A stretch of DNA of 32,024 nucleotides from Lachnospiraceae bacterium (GTDB lineage: Bacteria; Bacillota; Clostridia; Lachnospirales; Lachnospiraceae): NCBI GenBank assembly GCA_022799755.1, contig JAAWOU010000037.1:1-32024 (forward strand), in the 5' to 3' direction. Below, piece after piece: positions 1 through 9,175 of this stretch (position 1 is the first letter of the stretch; every line of letters starts with the position of its first letter). The notes below the pieces were generated by a model that was not told the DNA's origin, did no database searches, and worked only from the letters and a program-made list of their open reading frames with translations. A program made the position numbers and the translations under genes.

Positions 1-949
1 TCACGAAATCGGCCGCTTTCTCACAGCCCTCCTTGGACAGGACAGGCTCGAGCTTCTGTGCTACCTTTCCGTCCTCGTCGCATATCTCGCTGCGGTTGGC
101 CACTGCGCCTACGGTCACGCCGTCCAGCTTCATAAAGCCCACTACCATATCCTTTGCGTAGCCCGCTTTCACCTCGAAGAAATCGTTATTGTCCGCCAGG
201 ATGGAAAGCGCCACAGAGGTGTCCCCCGCACAGCCTGCCAGCTCCTCGTTCACGCGGTTGAGATCGTCCGTGCACTCCACGATATCGCTGCCCTCGTTGC
301 TGTTGGACGGCAGGAACGCGATCAGATCCCTGATCTTGGAAAGAACAGTGGCCTCGTCTGCCACCACATCCACGATTCCGCTTTCCTCGGACTGGAACGC
401 AGCCGTGGAGGAATCACATTTGCTGATCACGTTTCCGTCCAGCGCATTGGGCGCATTGACGAAAAGCTTCGCATTCTTCTCCTCCATGAACGTGAAATCC
501 GTCAGCGTCGGGAACAGGGCAAGTCCGCCGCCGCAGGTTCCCAGGATCGCGGTAATCTGGGGGATGATGCCGGATACATATGTCTGCTTCATGTAGATAG
601 CGCCGAAAGCGTTCAGCGCGTCCGCCGCCTCCTGCAGCCTCAGCCCTGCGGAATCGATCAGTCCGATCACAGGGGAGCCGGTCTTCATAGCCAGATCATA
701 GAGACCTACGATCTTCCTGGCATGCATCTCGCCGATAGTCCCGTTCATCACGGAAGCGTCCTGGCTGTACACATACACAGGCTTGCCGCCAATCACTCCA
801 TAGCCGGTAATGCAACCGTCAGAGGGAGTCTCGCCTGGTTTCATATTGAAATCAGTGGCTCTGGCTGTGACAAGGGCGCCGATTTCAACGAAACTGTTTT
901 CATCGAGCAAAGCTGTTATTCTTTGGCTCGCTTTTGAAGTAGTACTCAT
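1..949 (-). CDS. Acyl-CoA carboxyltransferase subunit (MmdA/PccB-like), 3' end cut by window edge
   Basis: Only the first 316 residues are visible; the frame stays open to base 1. The protein starts MSTTSKASQRITALLDENSF and shows the crotonase-like carboxyltransferase fold: a GYGVIGGKPVYVYSQD strand, IGLIDSAGLRLQE, and the glycine-rich GTCGGGLALFP oxyanion loop. This is the PF01039 family, which moves a carboxyl group between biotin and an acyl-CoA. In related Clostridia such genes often head a sodium-pumping decarboxylase cluster (OadG, biotin carrier, OadB), which would lie beyond the left edge; the exact substrate (methylmalonyl-, propionyl-, glutaconyl- or malonyl-CoA) cannot be told here. 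The ATG at 949 follows GGAGG at 8-base spacing, so the start is firm. Confidence 0.85.
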   Translation of the reverse strand, partial: MSTTSKASQRITALLDENSFVEIGALVTARATDFNMKPGETPSDGCITGYGVIGGKPVYVYSQDASVMNGTIGEMHARKIVGLYDLAMKTGSPVIGLIDSAGLRLQEAADALNAFGAIYMKQTYVSGIIPQITAILGTCGGGLALFPTLTDFTFMEEKNAKLFVNAPNALDGNVISKCDSSTAAFQSEESGIVDVVADEATVLSKIRDLIAFLPSNSNEGSDIVECTDDLNRVNEELAGCAGDTSVALSILADNNDFFEVKAGYAKDMVVGFMKLDGVTVGAVANRSEICDEDGKVAQKLEPVLSKEGCEKAADFV

Positions 950-1043
950 GCTCTCAGTCCTCCATTTATATTAGATAAATACGAACAACTATACCGGGGA
1001 TACCATGAAAAACGCAAATACCCCCATGATTATTGTCCCAAAC

Positions 1044-1052
1044 AGTATATCA
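1044..1052 (-). promoter_or_regulatory. Candidate extended -10 promoter for the carboxyltransferase gene
   Basis: On the minus strand TGA precedes TATACT, an extended -10 (TGn-TATACT). No good -35 is seen, because that region is occupied by the arms of the terminator of the preceding gene. The leader to the ATG at 949 would be about 90 bases. A second, weaker option is TTGCGT-18-TATAGT closer to the gene. Confidence 0.35.
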
Positions 1053-1092
1053 CAAAAAATGCAACTCGCAAAGAACGAATTGCATTTTTTGT
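1052..1092 (-). terminator. Intrinsic terminator after the DUF4230 gene
   Basis: A perfect 13-bp inverted repeat (1052-1064 with 1080-1092, ACAAAAAATGCAA and its complement) encloses a 15-base loop. The A/T ends of the arms give a U-run on either strand. It sits 57 bases beyond the stop of the upstream leftward gene. Confidence 0.7.
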
Positions 1093-1148
1093 AAAATATT
1101 TTTGTGGCGCCTTTGCTGTCTGCAGAAAAGTCCCGATATTTAACGAAT

Positions 1149-1859
1149 TTATTCCTCCGTCCCCTCAATCACAACCGTATATCCCGCCTCTGTCACAGCA
1201 TCCGTGTACACCAGTTTGTAAAGAATCGTCCTGGCGTTTTCATAGGCCTTGTCCAAAAGCCCGTTTTCAATGGCCCGTCTCTCCATAGCGTCCTTGCTGT
1301 TGGCATCGAAAGCTCTGATATCTTCAATCTTTAGTTTATTGAATAGTCCGTCTCTCTCGTCAAGGGTTTCAATGCTTTCATCGTCTATCTCGTGGGAAAG
1401 TATTTCGGCCTTCGGGATATGTATTGTTATTTCCTTTTTCTCCTCGTTTACCTCCGCCCTCACTTTGCTGATGTCCACTCCGGCCTTGATGGAGCCGTCC
1501 CATTTTGCAATAAAGGACTTCGTCGTAAACGAAAACGGAATTTCCTTTCCGAACAGCTCCGCAGGATCTTCATATTTTCCCGCGTCCGTGTATAAATATT
1601 CTATTGTGGCAAGTTCTCCGATGTCACGGATTTCCGCATTGATCACGGCAATGTCGATCTCCTGTGAAGCCTCCTCATAGACTGCCACAGGTTCCGAGAG
1701 CCGTTCAACCTCTTGCTCCAGTTTCTGAATGGTCTCTTCATACTTCTCCGCAGCGTTTGAATAGCCTTTGTAGAATATTGCCAGAATTATTACTACAATT
1801 GCAGCAATGGCTATTAATATGACATATTTTCTGCTTTTCTTTTTGATCATTGAACTCAC
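1149..1859 (-). CDS. DUF4230 single-pass membrane protein
   Basis: About 236 residues. A short basic N-terminus (KKKSRK) is followed by one hydrophobic membrane segment (YVILIAIAAIVVIILAIF), a coiled-coil-like stretch rich in E and Q, and a soluble domain matching DUF4230 (GELATIEYLYTDAG, FTTKSFIAKWDGSIKAGVDI, then a conserved C-terminal helical part with DKAYENARTILYKL). The function of DUF4230 is not established; an extracytoplasmic role is inferred from topology. The start is best placed at the GTG at 1859, because AGGAGG lies 8 bases upstream. A GTG at 1865 is too near that site and the ATG at 1850 too far. It has its own promoter and lies between two terminators, so it is monocistronic. 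Confidence 0.8.
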   Translation of the reverse strand: MSSMIKKKSRKYVILIAIAAIVVIILAIFYKGYSNAAEKYEETIQKLEQEVERLSEPVAVYEEASQEIDIAVINAEIRDIGELATIEYLYTDAGKYEDPAELFGKEIPFSFTTKSFIAKWDGSIKAGVDISKVRAEVNEEKKEITIHIPKAEILSHEIDDESIETLDERDGLFNKLKIEDIRAFDANSKDAMERRAIENGLLDKAYENARTILYKLVYTDAVTEAGYTVVIEGTEE

Positions 1860-1917
1860 TTTCACTTCCTCCTCATTGTCTTTCCAGCAGCATGATTGGC
1901 AAAATCAGGCCCTTTTC

Positions 1918-1946
1918 ATTATACTTCCTACCGGGAAAATCCACAA
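1918..1946 (-). promoter_or_regulatory. Sigma-A type promoter of the DUF4230 gene
   Basis: Minus strand: TTGTGG, a 17-base spacer, then a perfect TATAAT (plus-strand ATTATA at 1918-1923). The transcript would start near 1911, giving a leader of about 50 bases. Confidence 0.55.
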
Positions 1947-1995
1947 GACCGCAGTGAAAAAATGCTGCTTGCAGCCCGAAGCAATCCGGAACGCA

Positions 1996-2033
1996 AAAAC
2001 ACCCGCTTTCCCGAAACCGAAAGCGGGTGTTTT
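1996..2033 (-). terminator. Strong intrinsic terminator of alaS
   Basis: A perfect 15-bp stem (1996-2010 with 2019-2033; AAAACACCCGCTTTC and its complement) with an 8-base loop. The A/T ends supply the U-run. It lies 24 bases beyond the alaS stop. Confidence 0.9.
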
Positions 2034-2056
2034 ACCGTACTTTTCTATCCGTCTCT

Positions 2057-4723
2057 TTAATCGGTCAGCTTGGCGATCTGGCTCTCCAGCACCTTACCGG
2101 CCTCCGCGATACAGTCCGGAATGCCCGCCGGATTCTTGCCGCCGGCCTGAGCCATATTGGGACGTCCGCCACCGCCTCCGCCTACCTTACCGGCGATGCC
2201 CTTGATCAGGTTCCCCGCATGAGCCCCCTTAGCCAGCGCCTCCTCGGTGGCCATGGCGATCATGTTCACCTTGCCCCCTGCATCGGACAGGAGCACAATG
2301 ACGCCCTCGCCAAGCTTGGTCTTCAGCTGATCGCCCAGATCCCGGAGTCCGTTCATATCCACATTCTCCACGCTGGCCGCAAGGAGCTTCACGCCCCTCA
2401 CCTCGACCACATTGTCCATCACATCCCCAAGGGCTTCCTTGGCAGCCTTTGCTTTCAGGGATTCCAGCTCGGAAGTCAGGGCTTTCACCTCTGCCGTCAG
2501 ATGTCCGCATTTCTCCACCAGCGTGGCAGGCGTGGCCCGAAGCGCCCTGGCCGCCTCCTCGATGGTCTGTTCCAGTCCCTTATAATAGGTAAATACGCCG
2601 TTTCCTGTCAGGGCCTCGATCCTGCGGACACCGGCCGCGATGCCGTTCTCCGACAGAATCTTGAAAGCGGATATGGCTCCCGTATTGGCCACATGGGTGC
2701 CGCCGCAGAGCTCCGTGGAGAAGTCTCCCATCTTCACCACCCGGACCTCCTCGCCGTACTTCTCGCCGAACAATGCCATGGCCCCGGTCTTCCTGGCATC
2801 CTCTATGCCCATGACCTGTGTCACCACGGGAAGATTTGCCGCAATCTGCTCATTGACGATCTGTTCTACCCGGTCCAGCTCTTCCTTTGTCATAGCCGCA
2901 AAGTGGCTGAAGTCAAATCGCAGTCTCTCGCCGTCCACATAGGAGCCGGACTGCTCCACATGGCTGCCCAGCACTTCCCGCAGCGCTTTGTGCAGCAGAT
3001 GGGTGGCGCTGTGATTCTTACAGGTATCGCCTCTCCTCGCACTGTCCACTGTCAGCGTGGCCGTATCCCCCACCTTGATCATACCCTTTGTAACCGTGCC
3101 GATGTGGCCTACCTTGTTGCCCAAAAGCTTTATGGTGTCTTTTACCTCGAAGCAGCCGTCCGCAGTGGTGATTACGCCCGTGTCGGCATTCTGGCCACCC
3201 ATGGTGGCATAGAAAGGGGTCTCCTCCGCAATGACTGTGCCCACCTGGCCGTCCGTCAGAGCTTCCACCAGAGCATCCTCCGTGGTCAGCACCGTAATCT
3301 TTGCATTGTGCTGCAGTCTGTCATAGCCTACGAACTGTGTCGTGACGGCAGGATCTATGGACTCATACACAGTCACATCCGCACCCATGTAGTTGGTCAC
3401 CTTGCGGGCCTTGCGGGCCATGTCTTTCTGTCTGTGCATACAGACGCCGAAGCCTGCCTCATCGATGGTAAAGCCTTTCTCTTCCAGGATCTCCTGGGTC
3501 AGGTCCACGGGGAATCCATAGGTGTCGTAGAGCTTGAACGCATTCTCTCCGGACAGCTCCGTGGTGCCCTCCTCTTTCATCTGGGCCTCCATCTGGCCAA
3601 GAATGCTTAAGCCCTGGTCAATGGTCTTGTCAAACTTATCCTCCTCCTGGGTGAGAACATTCAATATAAACGCTCTCTTTTCCTCCAGCTCCGGATAGCC
3701 GTCCTTGCTCTCATTGATAACGGTCTCGCTCAGGGAAGCCATGAACTTGTCCTTGATCCCCAGAAGCCTGCCATGTCTGGCCGCCCGGCGGATCAGACGG
3801 CGCAGCACATAACCCCGTCCCTCGTTGGAGGGCAGGATGCCGTCGCTGATCATGAATGTGGTGGAACGGATATGATCCGTGATCAGACGGATGGACACAT
3901 CCTTTTTCTCATCTGTCTCATATGCCACACCGGCGATGCCGCAGATCCTGTCCCGGATGGCTTTCATGGTGTCAATGTCAAATACGGAGTCCACGTCCTG
4001 CACCACCACGGCCAGACGCTCTAAGCCCATGCCGGTGTCAATGTTCTTCTGGGAAAGCTCCGTGTAATTGCCGTGGCCGTCATTGTCAAACTGGGTGAAC
4101 ACATTGTTCCACACCTCCATAAAGCGGTCGCATTCACATCCCACCTTACAGTCAGGCCTGCCGCAGCCATACTTGACTCCTCTGTCGTAGTATATCTCGG
4201 AACAGGGTCCGCAGGGACCTGCGCCGTGCTCCCAGAAGTTGTCGCATTTTCCGTTCTCGTCCCGGTAGAAACGGGTGATCTTCTCCCCGGGCACTCCCAC
4301 TTCCCTGGTCCAGATGTCAAAGGCCTCGTCGTCCTCGCAGTATATAGAGGGGTAGAGACGCTCCGGATCCATGCCCACCACCTCTGTCAGAAACTCCCAG
4401 CTCCAGTGGATGGCGTCATGCTTAAAGTAATCCCCGAAAGAGAAATTTCCCAGCATCTCGAAAAAGGTCAGATGTCTGGCCGTCTTGCCCACGTTCTCGA
4501 TATCGCCGGTGCGGACACACTTCTGGCAGGTGGTGACTCTGCGCCTGGGCGGAATCTCCTGCCCGGTGAAATAGGGCTTCAAAGGCGCCATGCCGGAATT
4601 GATGATCAGCAGGCTGTTGTCGTTATGGGGCACCAGCGAAAAGCTCTTCATTTTCAGATGCTCTTTGCTCTCGAAAAAATCCAGATACATTCTCCGTAAT
4701 TCGTTTACACCAAATGGCTTCAT
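2057..4723 (-). CDS. alaS: Alanine--tRNA ligase
   Basis: 888 residues, full family length. This cytoplasmic enzyme charges tRNA-Ala and hydrolyses Ser- and Gly-tRNA-Ala. The catalytic class II domain shows ARHLTFFEMLGNFSFGDYF (about residues 82-100), GAGPCGPCSEIYYD (167-180) and NIDTGMGLER (227-236). The editing domain carries zinc ligands H571 and H575 (NHSATHLLH) and C673 and H677 (CGGTHV). The C-terminal C-Ala domain has the GGGGGGRP run. A four-cysteine insertion near residues 187-198 (CGRPDCKVGCEC) is a likely structural zinc site. A dedicated promoter and a strong terminator make it a single-gene unit. No T-box fits in the 110-base upstream gap. Confidence 0.98.
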   Translation of the reverse strand: MKPFGVNELRRMYLDFFESKEHLKMKSFSLVPHNDNSLLIINSGMAPLKPYFTGQEIPPRRRVTTCQKCVRTGDIENVGKTARHLTFFEMLGNFSFGDYFKHDAIHWSWEFLTEVVGMDPERLYPSIYCEDDEAFDIWTREVGVPGEKITRFYRDENGKCDNFWEHGAGPCGPCSEIYYDRGVKYGCGRPDCKVGCECDRFMEVWNNVFTQFDNDGHGNYTELSQKNIDTGMGLERLAVVVQDVDSVFDIDTMKAIRDRICGIAGVAYETDEKKDVSIRLITDHIRSTTFMISDGILPSNEGRGYVLRRLIRRAARHGRLLGIKDKFMASLSETVINESKDGYPELEEKRAFILNVLTQEEDKFDKTIDQGLSILGQMEAQMKEEGTTELSGENAFKLYDTYGFPVDLTQEILEEKGFTIDEAGFGVCMHRQKDMARKARKVTNYMGADVTVYESIDPAVTTQFVGYDRLQHNAKITVLTTEDALVEALTDGQVGTVIAEETPFYATMGGQNADTGVITTADGCFEVKDTIKLLGNKVGHIGTVTKGMIKVGDTATLTVDSARRGDTCKNHSATHLLHKALREVLGSHVEQSGSYVDGERLRFDFSHFAAMTKEELDRVEQIVNEQIAANLPVVTQVMGIEDARKTGAMALFGEKYGEEVRVVKMGDFSTELCGGTHVANTGAISAFKILSENGIAAGVRRIEALTGNGVFTYYKGLEQTIEEAARALRATPATLVEKCGHLTAEVKALTSELESLKAKAAKEALGDVMDNVVEVRGVKLLAASVENVDMNGLRDLGDQLKTKLGEGVIVLLSDAGGKVNMIAMATEEALAKGAHAGNLIKGIAGKVGGGGGGRPNMAQAGGKNPAGIPDCIAEAGKVLESQIAKLTD

Positions 4724-4794
4724 GTGTTCTTCCTCCAGTTGCTTGCAGCCCCTCTGTGCGCCGGGACTTCTGATACTTCTTTTTTCTAGCGTCT

Positions 4795-4822
4795 ATTATA
4801 TCACTAATTTTAATTTTGTATA
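4795..4822 (-). promoter_or_regulatory. alaS promoter with extended -10
   Basis: Minus strand: TATACA, 16 bases, then TGA-TATAAT (plus-strand ATTATA at 4795-4800). The extended TGn motif compensates for the moderate -35. The leader to the alaS ATG is about 65 bases. Confidence 0.6.
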
Positions 4823-4833
4823 GTAGAAATTGC

Positions 4834-6192
4834 CTATAGCACCGTGACCTCCAGATAGCGGGGCAGCGCCACCACGTATACCATAATCAGCAGCGATGCC
4901 GCGATGCCTGCCATTGAACACAGCCACAGAATATTTTTCCGCCTCTCGCCGCCCTTTCTCCAAAGAGGCAGCTTTTCCAGCCCGCGGGCCACATAGTACA
5001 GAAAGGGAATCAGCCCCGGCATCAGATAGCGCCCCTGGGCCTGGTAGTCCGTTGCGTAGGCATACCGCACCAGCAGGATAAACGGAATGACAATGCAGAG
5101 GGTCATGGCTGCATGAAAGAACAGTCTGAGCCATGTTTTCTCTCTCCAGGGCTCCTGCCCTGTACTCCTGCCAAAAAACGCTCCCCCAATCCCTAAGGCG
5201 AAGACGCCCAGGTAAAAAAGATAGACAATCTTCCATGCGTATAGAGTGGTGGAACCATAGTTGGCAATAAAGCTAAGCGCCACTTTCAGGAAAAAGGTGG
5301 TGCCGAACAGCATGGAAAACAGGGATTTCCCCTCGCTGTAGTAGGTGTCTCTGCTGATGCCGTAGGAACGGATCAGATTTTCCTTGGAAGTCAGCCCTAT
5401 GAAATCGCCGTCGTAGAGCATATAATTCCGGACGAAATGCCAGCCTATGCACAAAAGCACCGCCGCGGAAATGATAATGCCTTTTTTCAGAAAGGGTTTC
5501 CAGTCATACCGCAGCTTTCCCCCCTCTTTCCTGATAAAGCATGCCACAAACAGCACCATGCTCCCCAGAATAAATCCGTACCCGTTATAATAGGAAAGAG
5601 CGCATAGGATGATGCCTGCCGTCAACAAAACACAGGGCCGAAACGAGAAGCCGTCCTGCATTCCCGCAACCAGCCCGTAGAACATCAGCGCCGTGGAGAG
5701 CAGGCACATGGAATCCGGGTTGACATAGGTATGCATAAACAGGCTCTGGGGCAGAAAAGTCACCAGAAAGCAAAACAGCCACTTCACCCTGTCATCCTCA
5801 AACAGTCTCTTCCCCAGCAGCAGAATGACATATGCCATAATAAGTCCCTGGATTACATTGACCAGCCTTGCGGTGTACAGAAGCGCCAGTTCGGAATCCG
5901 TGAACAGAGCCGCAAACCGCATGGCATAGCCCTGGGTCATATAGGGCAGCAGCGTATAAAACCCGTAAGTCCATCTGCATTCGCCGCTGAAAAGCTCCTC
6001 CTCATACCCGGTGGGAAGAGTGCCGTGCTCGCAGATATAGAGCGGCACCTTATATCTGGAATGCTCGTCCGGCGGATTCTGCAATAGCGGGTAGGTATCG
6101 TTTAAGGGCTGATGCAGCGCAATGGTAAGCGTCGCCATCAGATATAGCGCAAAATAAACAACTGTGAGACTTTTTTCTCTGCTCCACTTCAT
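4834..6192 (-). CDS. Polytopic membrane protein, GT-C glycosyltransferase/DUF2142-like
   Basis: About 452 residues with around ten hydrophobic segments (for example VVYFALYLMATLTIAL, LLYTARLVNVIQGLIMAYVILLL, GIIISAAVLLCIGWHF). After the first membrane segment an extracytoplasmic loop carries NPPDEHSRYKVPLYICEHG, similar to the acidic first loop of DUF2142/GT-C lipid-linked sugar transferases. A cell-envelope glycan role is inferred from topology and that loop only. The frame is open upstream to 6369, but the ATG there has no ribosome site and the added sequence is not membrane-like. The ATG at 6192 (MKWSREKSL) starts just before the first membrane helix and is preceded by AAAGGACAGG. The gap to the YitT gene is then 166 bases. 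Confidence 0.7.
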   Translation of the reverse strand: MKWSREKSLTVVYFALYLMATLTIALHQPLNDTYPLLQNPPDEHSRYKVPLYICEHGTLPTGYEEELFSGECRWTYGFYTLLPYMTQGYAMRFAALFTDSELALLYTARLVNVIQGLIMAYVILLLGKRLFEDDRVKWLFCFLVTFLPQSLFMHTYVNPDSMCLLSTALMFYGLVAGMQDGFSFRPCVLLTAGIILCALSYYNGYGFILGSMVLFVACFIRKEGGKLRYDWKPFLKKGIIISAAVLLCIGWHFVRNYMLYDGDFIGLTSKENLIRSYGISRDTYYSEGKSLFSMLFGTTFFLKVALSFIANYGSTTLYAWKIVYLFYLGVFALGIGGAFFGRSTGQEPWREKTWLRLFFHAAMTLCIVIPFILLVRYAYATDYQAQGRYLMPGLIPFLYYVARGLEKLPLWRKGGERRKNILWLCSMAGIAASLLIMVYVVALPRYLEVTVL

Positions 6193-6358
6193 ATCGGACC
6201 TGTCCTTTGCTGTATCGTTCTTGAGGCATATCTTCTCGGACCGGCTCCCCGGGGCTCTTCCCCCCCGCGCCGGTCTGCGGAATGCGCAACTAGGATTATA
6301 CCTGATGTCAGGGCTGATTTCAATCATAACTTCAGGGTTTAGGAAGTCACTGATCCGC

Positions 6359-7219
6359 TCACGAGACATTTTTTTCGCTGTTCTTGGGTATGTACCTCAT
6401 ATCGCTCACATTGTACACCGTGATAAATGCGGCCGGGTCTGCCTTGACAATGTACTGCATGAGCTTCTGATATTCGTTTCTGTCCACAATTGTAATAATC
6501 TCATTTCGGACGATGCCGTCATAAGCTCCTTTTGCCTGATAGATCGTGGCTCCGCTTTTCAATGTATACAGGATCCAGTCGCATATCTCCTCTTCCCTGT
6601 CTTTTGAGATAATGCAGACTCTCCGCTTCCTGTTCTGCCCGAAGATGAAATGGTCCAGCACAATGCCGTTCAAATAGGTACCCAGAACACTCAGCACCAC
6701 CGTCTTCTTGTCGTACACCAATGCCGAGCTCAGCGCAACCAGCATGCCGCTCATCCCCATAGCCTTTCCGAGATCCATGTGCAGATATCTGTTGAGTATC
6801 TTGGCCACAATGTCAAGGCCCCCGGAAGAGGCATTCATGTTGAACAGAATGCCCAGACCGATGCTGACTGTGAAGATATAGCAGGCCACATCCAGCAGCG
6901 CATCCCCGGTCAGAGACTGGTTTCCCGGGAAAAGAACCTCGAAAATCCCCAGGAATACAGGCAGCAGAACGGAGGTATACACCGTCTTGAAGCCAAATTC
7001 ATGGCCGCACAGCAAAAAGCCCACGGCCAGCAGAATCATATTCAGCGCCATCGTGATGCCGGATATGGACAAAAAGGGCACGAAATTTGACAGTACGATG
7101 GCAAGGCCGGACACGGAGCTCACTGCCGCGTGGCTTGGAATCAGAAAGAAAAAAACCGCGGCGGCAATGATCAGCGTCGCCCCTGTCATGACAAGCAATT
7201 CCCCAATGGTCTTTCGCAT
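6359..7219 (-). CDS. YitT family membrane protein (DUF161 + DUF2179)
   Basis: About 286 residues. The N-terminal two thirds contain five or six membrane helices with the YitT pattern, including the conserved NMNASSGGLDIVAKILN motif. The C-terminal 80 residues form a soluble DUF2179 domain (CIISKDREEEICDWILYTLKSGATIYQAKGAY). Members are inner-membrane proteins of uncertain substrate. The ATG at 7231 lies directly on the CAGGAG ribosome site, so the ATG at 7219 (MRKTIGELL), 12 bases downstream of it, is preferred. It lies 64 bases after rlmD in the same direction with no terminator seen, so co-transcription is plausible. Confidence 0.88.
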   Translation of the reverse strand: MRKTIGELLVMTGATLIIAAAVFFFLIPSHAAVSSVSGLAIVLSNFVPFLSISGITMALNMILLAVGFLLCGHEFGFKTVYTSVLLPVFLGIFEVLFPGNQSLTGDALLDVACYIFTVSIGLGILFNMNASSGGLDIVAKILNRYLHMDLGKAMGMSGMLVALSSALVYDKKTVVLSVLGTYLNGIVLDHFIFGQNRKRRVCIISKDREEEICDWILYTLKSGATIYQAKGAYDGIVRNEIITIVDRNEYQKLMQYIVKADPAAFITVYNVSDMRYIPKNSEKNVS

Positions 7220-7283
7220 GTTCAATTGCATCTCCTGTTATATTGATATCTCTTGTTCTCGTTTCGCCGGACGCCGCCCCTTT

Positions 7284-8804
7284 TCAGGGATAGCGGCTCA
7301 GGAGGCAAACCACCTCTGTATTTCCCGTCCACGGAAACTGGTCCACGGCCGCTGCCCGCTCCACCCGGTATCCGCTTCCCAAGAACACCTCCAGATCCCG
7401 CACAAGGCTGGTAGGCTTGCAGGATATGTACAGGATCCGCTCCACCCCATAGGAAATGATCTTCTGCAGGGCTTTCTGGTGAATCCCGTCCCGGGGCGGA
7501 TCCAGAATGATGAAATCCGGCCTCTCCTCAATGCCGTCCAGCACTTTCAGCACGTCCCCGGCTATGAACTCGCAGTTCTCCAATCCGTTTTGCTCCGCGT
7601 TCTCCCGCGCCGCGAGAACCGCCTCCTCCACGATTTCCACGCCGATCACCTTGCCTGCCGCAGAGGCCATCAGCTGCGCGATGGTTCCGGTACCGCTGTA
7701 GAGATCGTACACCACCTTGTCCGGCGATCCGTCTAAAGAGCCGCTCCCCAACTCCCCGATATAGGACCTGGCGGTCTCGTAGAGCACCTCCGCGCTGTAG
7801 GTGTTGGTCTGGAAAAAGGAGAACACGGATACCTTGAACCGAAGCCCCAAAAGCTCCTCATAGAAGTAATCCTGTCCATAGAGGATATCCGTGCGGTCGC
7901 TGCGCACCACATCCGCCTTGGAGTCATTCACAATGTGCAGAATCCCGGCAAACTTTCCCTTGAGACTGCCGTCCCTCTCCAGCCCCAGCAGCCTGTCCAG
8001 AAAGCCCTCCATCAGCCGGCTCTCCCGGGGCGGCATTGTCTCTGCGTCCTCTCTGCAGGCAGCGCTCCCGAAGCCCTCTGCCTCCTCACAGTCCGTGTCC
8101 GTTCCCAGACCGTCACTCCCCCAGGGATTCTGCGAGGTGGTCACCAAAGCCACCAGGATCTCCCCGGTCCGGGAGGCCTTGCGCACCAGCAAATGCCGCA
8201 GATACCCCTCATGGCGCATCCGGTGGAAATAGGACACTCTGCCCGGTGCCGGATACGCCGAAAAATATTCCAGTGTTGTCTTCAATATCAGCCGGAAATC
8301 CCGGTCCACAATCCGGCAGTCCTCCACGGTCACCACGTCAAAAAAGCTCCCGCGCTTGTGCATTCCCAAAGTCAGCGGGCCGTCTTTCATCTCGTCCCCA
8401 AAGGAAAACTCCATTTTATTCCGGTACTCGTAGGCAGCCGGGCTTCCCTTGATGCCCTCCCACTGCCATTTACTCTCCTGCCCGTCCAGACAATGATCCA
8501 GCAGCCGCTTCACCTGTCCCTCTTTTATCTTAAGCTGCTCCTCGTAGGGCAGCGACAGATACGCGCAGCCTCCGCACACACCAAAATGGGAACACGGACT
8601 GCCAGTCTCCAGAGGTGATCTTTCCATCACCTCCAGCAGACGGCCCTCCGCCTTCCCGTTTCTCACTTTGCTGACGCTCAGCTTTATCTTCTGGCCGGGC
8701 AGGCTGTTCCCCACGGTGACGATTCCCTCCGGTGTCCGGGCTATGCCCTTGCAGGGGAAATCCACTCTCTCCACCGTGGCTTCATAGACCTGTCCTTTTT
8801 TCAT
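7284..8804 (-). CDS. rlmD: 23S rRNA (uracil-5-)-methyltransferase, RlmD/RlmCD (TrmA/RumA) family
   Basis: 506 residues. It transfers methyl from SAM to C5 of uridine in RNA. An N-terminal TRAM domain (residues 1-58) is followed by iron-sulfur cysteines C71, C77 and C80 (CSHFGVCGGC) and a later EDC. The SAM fold shows VYDLYSGTGTIAQLMA and the DPPRDG motif, and the catalytic cysteine is in YISCKPTSLVRDL (SCKP where SCNP is usual). SFFQTNTYSAEVLY is the family RNA-binding signature. An Asp/Glu/Gly-rich loop after TTSQNPWGS looks like a lineage insertion. In Gram-positives a single enzyme can modify both U747 and U1939, so the exact target is not certain. It starts 4 bases after the small upstream gene; GGGAGAG within that gene's end is the ribosome site. 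Confidence 0.92.
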   Translation of the reverse strand: MKKGQVYEATVERVDFPCKGIARTPEGIVTVGNSLPGQKIKLSVSKVRNGKAEGRLLEVMERSPLETGSPCSHFGVCGGCAYLSLPYEEQLKIKEGQVKRLLDHCLDGQESKWQWEGIKGSPAAYEYRNKMEFSFGDEMKDGPLTLGMHKRGSFFDVVTVEDCRIVDRDFRLILKTTLEYFSAYPAPGRVSYFHRMRHEGYLRHLLVRKASRTGEILVALVTTSQNPWGSDGLGTDTDCEEAEGFGSAACREDAETMPPRESRLMEGFLDRLLGLERDGSLKGKFAGILHIVNDSKADVVRSDRTDILYGQDYFYEELLGLRFKVSVFSFFQTNTYSAEVLYETARSYIGELGSGSLDGSPDKVVYDLYSGTGTIAQLMASAAGKVIGVEIVEEAVLAARENAEQNGLENCEFIAGDVLKVLDGIEERPDFIILDPPRDGIHQKALQKIISYGVERILYISCKPTSLVRDLEVFLGSGYRVERAAAVDQFPWTGNTEVVCLLSRYP

Positions 8805-8808
8805 TTAT

Positions 8809-9084
8809 TCAGTTCTCTCCCTCATCTACGAAAAAGTCGTCATCGTCCTCTTCCTCATCGTCTTCTTCGTCCTCGAATTCGTCTTCAAATTCGTCCTCGA
8901 AGTCATCCAGATAGCGGGGATTCAGATAACGGTAAACTGCGTACGCAATGCCGGCCACTGCCGCGACGATACCGATCACCGCCAGAATGCACAGCACCAC
9001 ATTACACTCTTTCTTCTCTTCTTCTTTCTTTCCAAGCAGTTCATTCAGCCTGGCGATGTCAATCAAATTCTCAAGTTTGTTCAT
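8809..9084 (-). CDS. Small membrane protein with acidic C-terminal tail, unknown function
   Basis: 91 residues: an amphipathic N-terminus (MNKLENLIDIARLNELLGKK), one membrane helix (VVLCILAVIGIVAAVAGIAYAVY), then a very acidic tail of D, E and F. I do not recognise a named family. The ATG at 9084 follows GGAGGT at 7-base spacing; the longer frame to 9144 lacks this support. It has its own extended -10 promoter directly after pcrA and ends 4 bases before rlmD, so the two are co-transcribed and perhaps translationally coupled. The acidic tail could bind cations or basic partners (speculative). Confidence 0.75.
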   Translation of the reverse strand: MNKLENLIDIARLNELLGKKEEEKKECNVVLCILAVIGIVAAVAGIAYAVYRYLNPRYLDDFEDEFEDEFEDEEDDEEEDDDDFFVDEGEN

Positions 9085-9149
9085 AAGATTACCTCCATCT
9101 CGGCAGATCGGACTGCCCTTTATAGGATAAATTCTATTCCACAACTCCT

Positions 9150-9158
9150 ATTATATCA
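9150..9158 (-). promoter_or_regulatory. Extended -10 promoter for the small membrane protein-rlmD unit
   Basis: Minus strand TGA-TATAAT (plus-strand ATTATA at 9150-9155, TCA at 9156-9158). No clear -35. The leader is about 58 bases before the ATG at 9084. It lies between pcrA and the next gene. Confidence 0.5.
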
Positions 9159-9175
9159 TATTCATTTGGAAAATA

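Noticed and set aside
2027..3610. 527-codon open frame on the plus strand
   Set aside because: It is antisense to alaS, whose motifs are complete; composition is a mirror of the real gene and no ribosome site or family motif is seen.
4724..4833. T-box leader before alaS
   Set aside because: The gap is only 110 bases and holds a plain promoter; no specifier stem or T-box sequence is seen.
6193..6369. 59-residue N-terminal extension of the polytopic membrane protein
   Set aside because: No ribosome site at 6369, charged non-membrane sequence, and overlap with the YitT gene end; the ATG at 6192 fits the first membrane helix.
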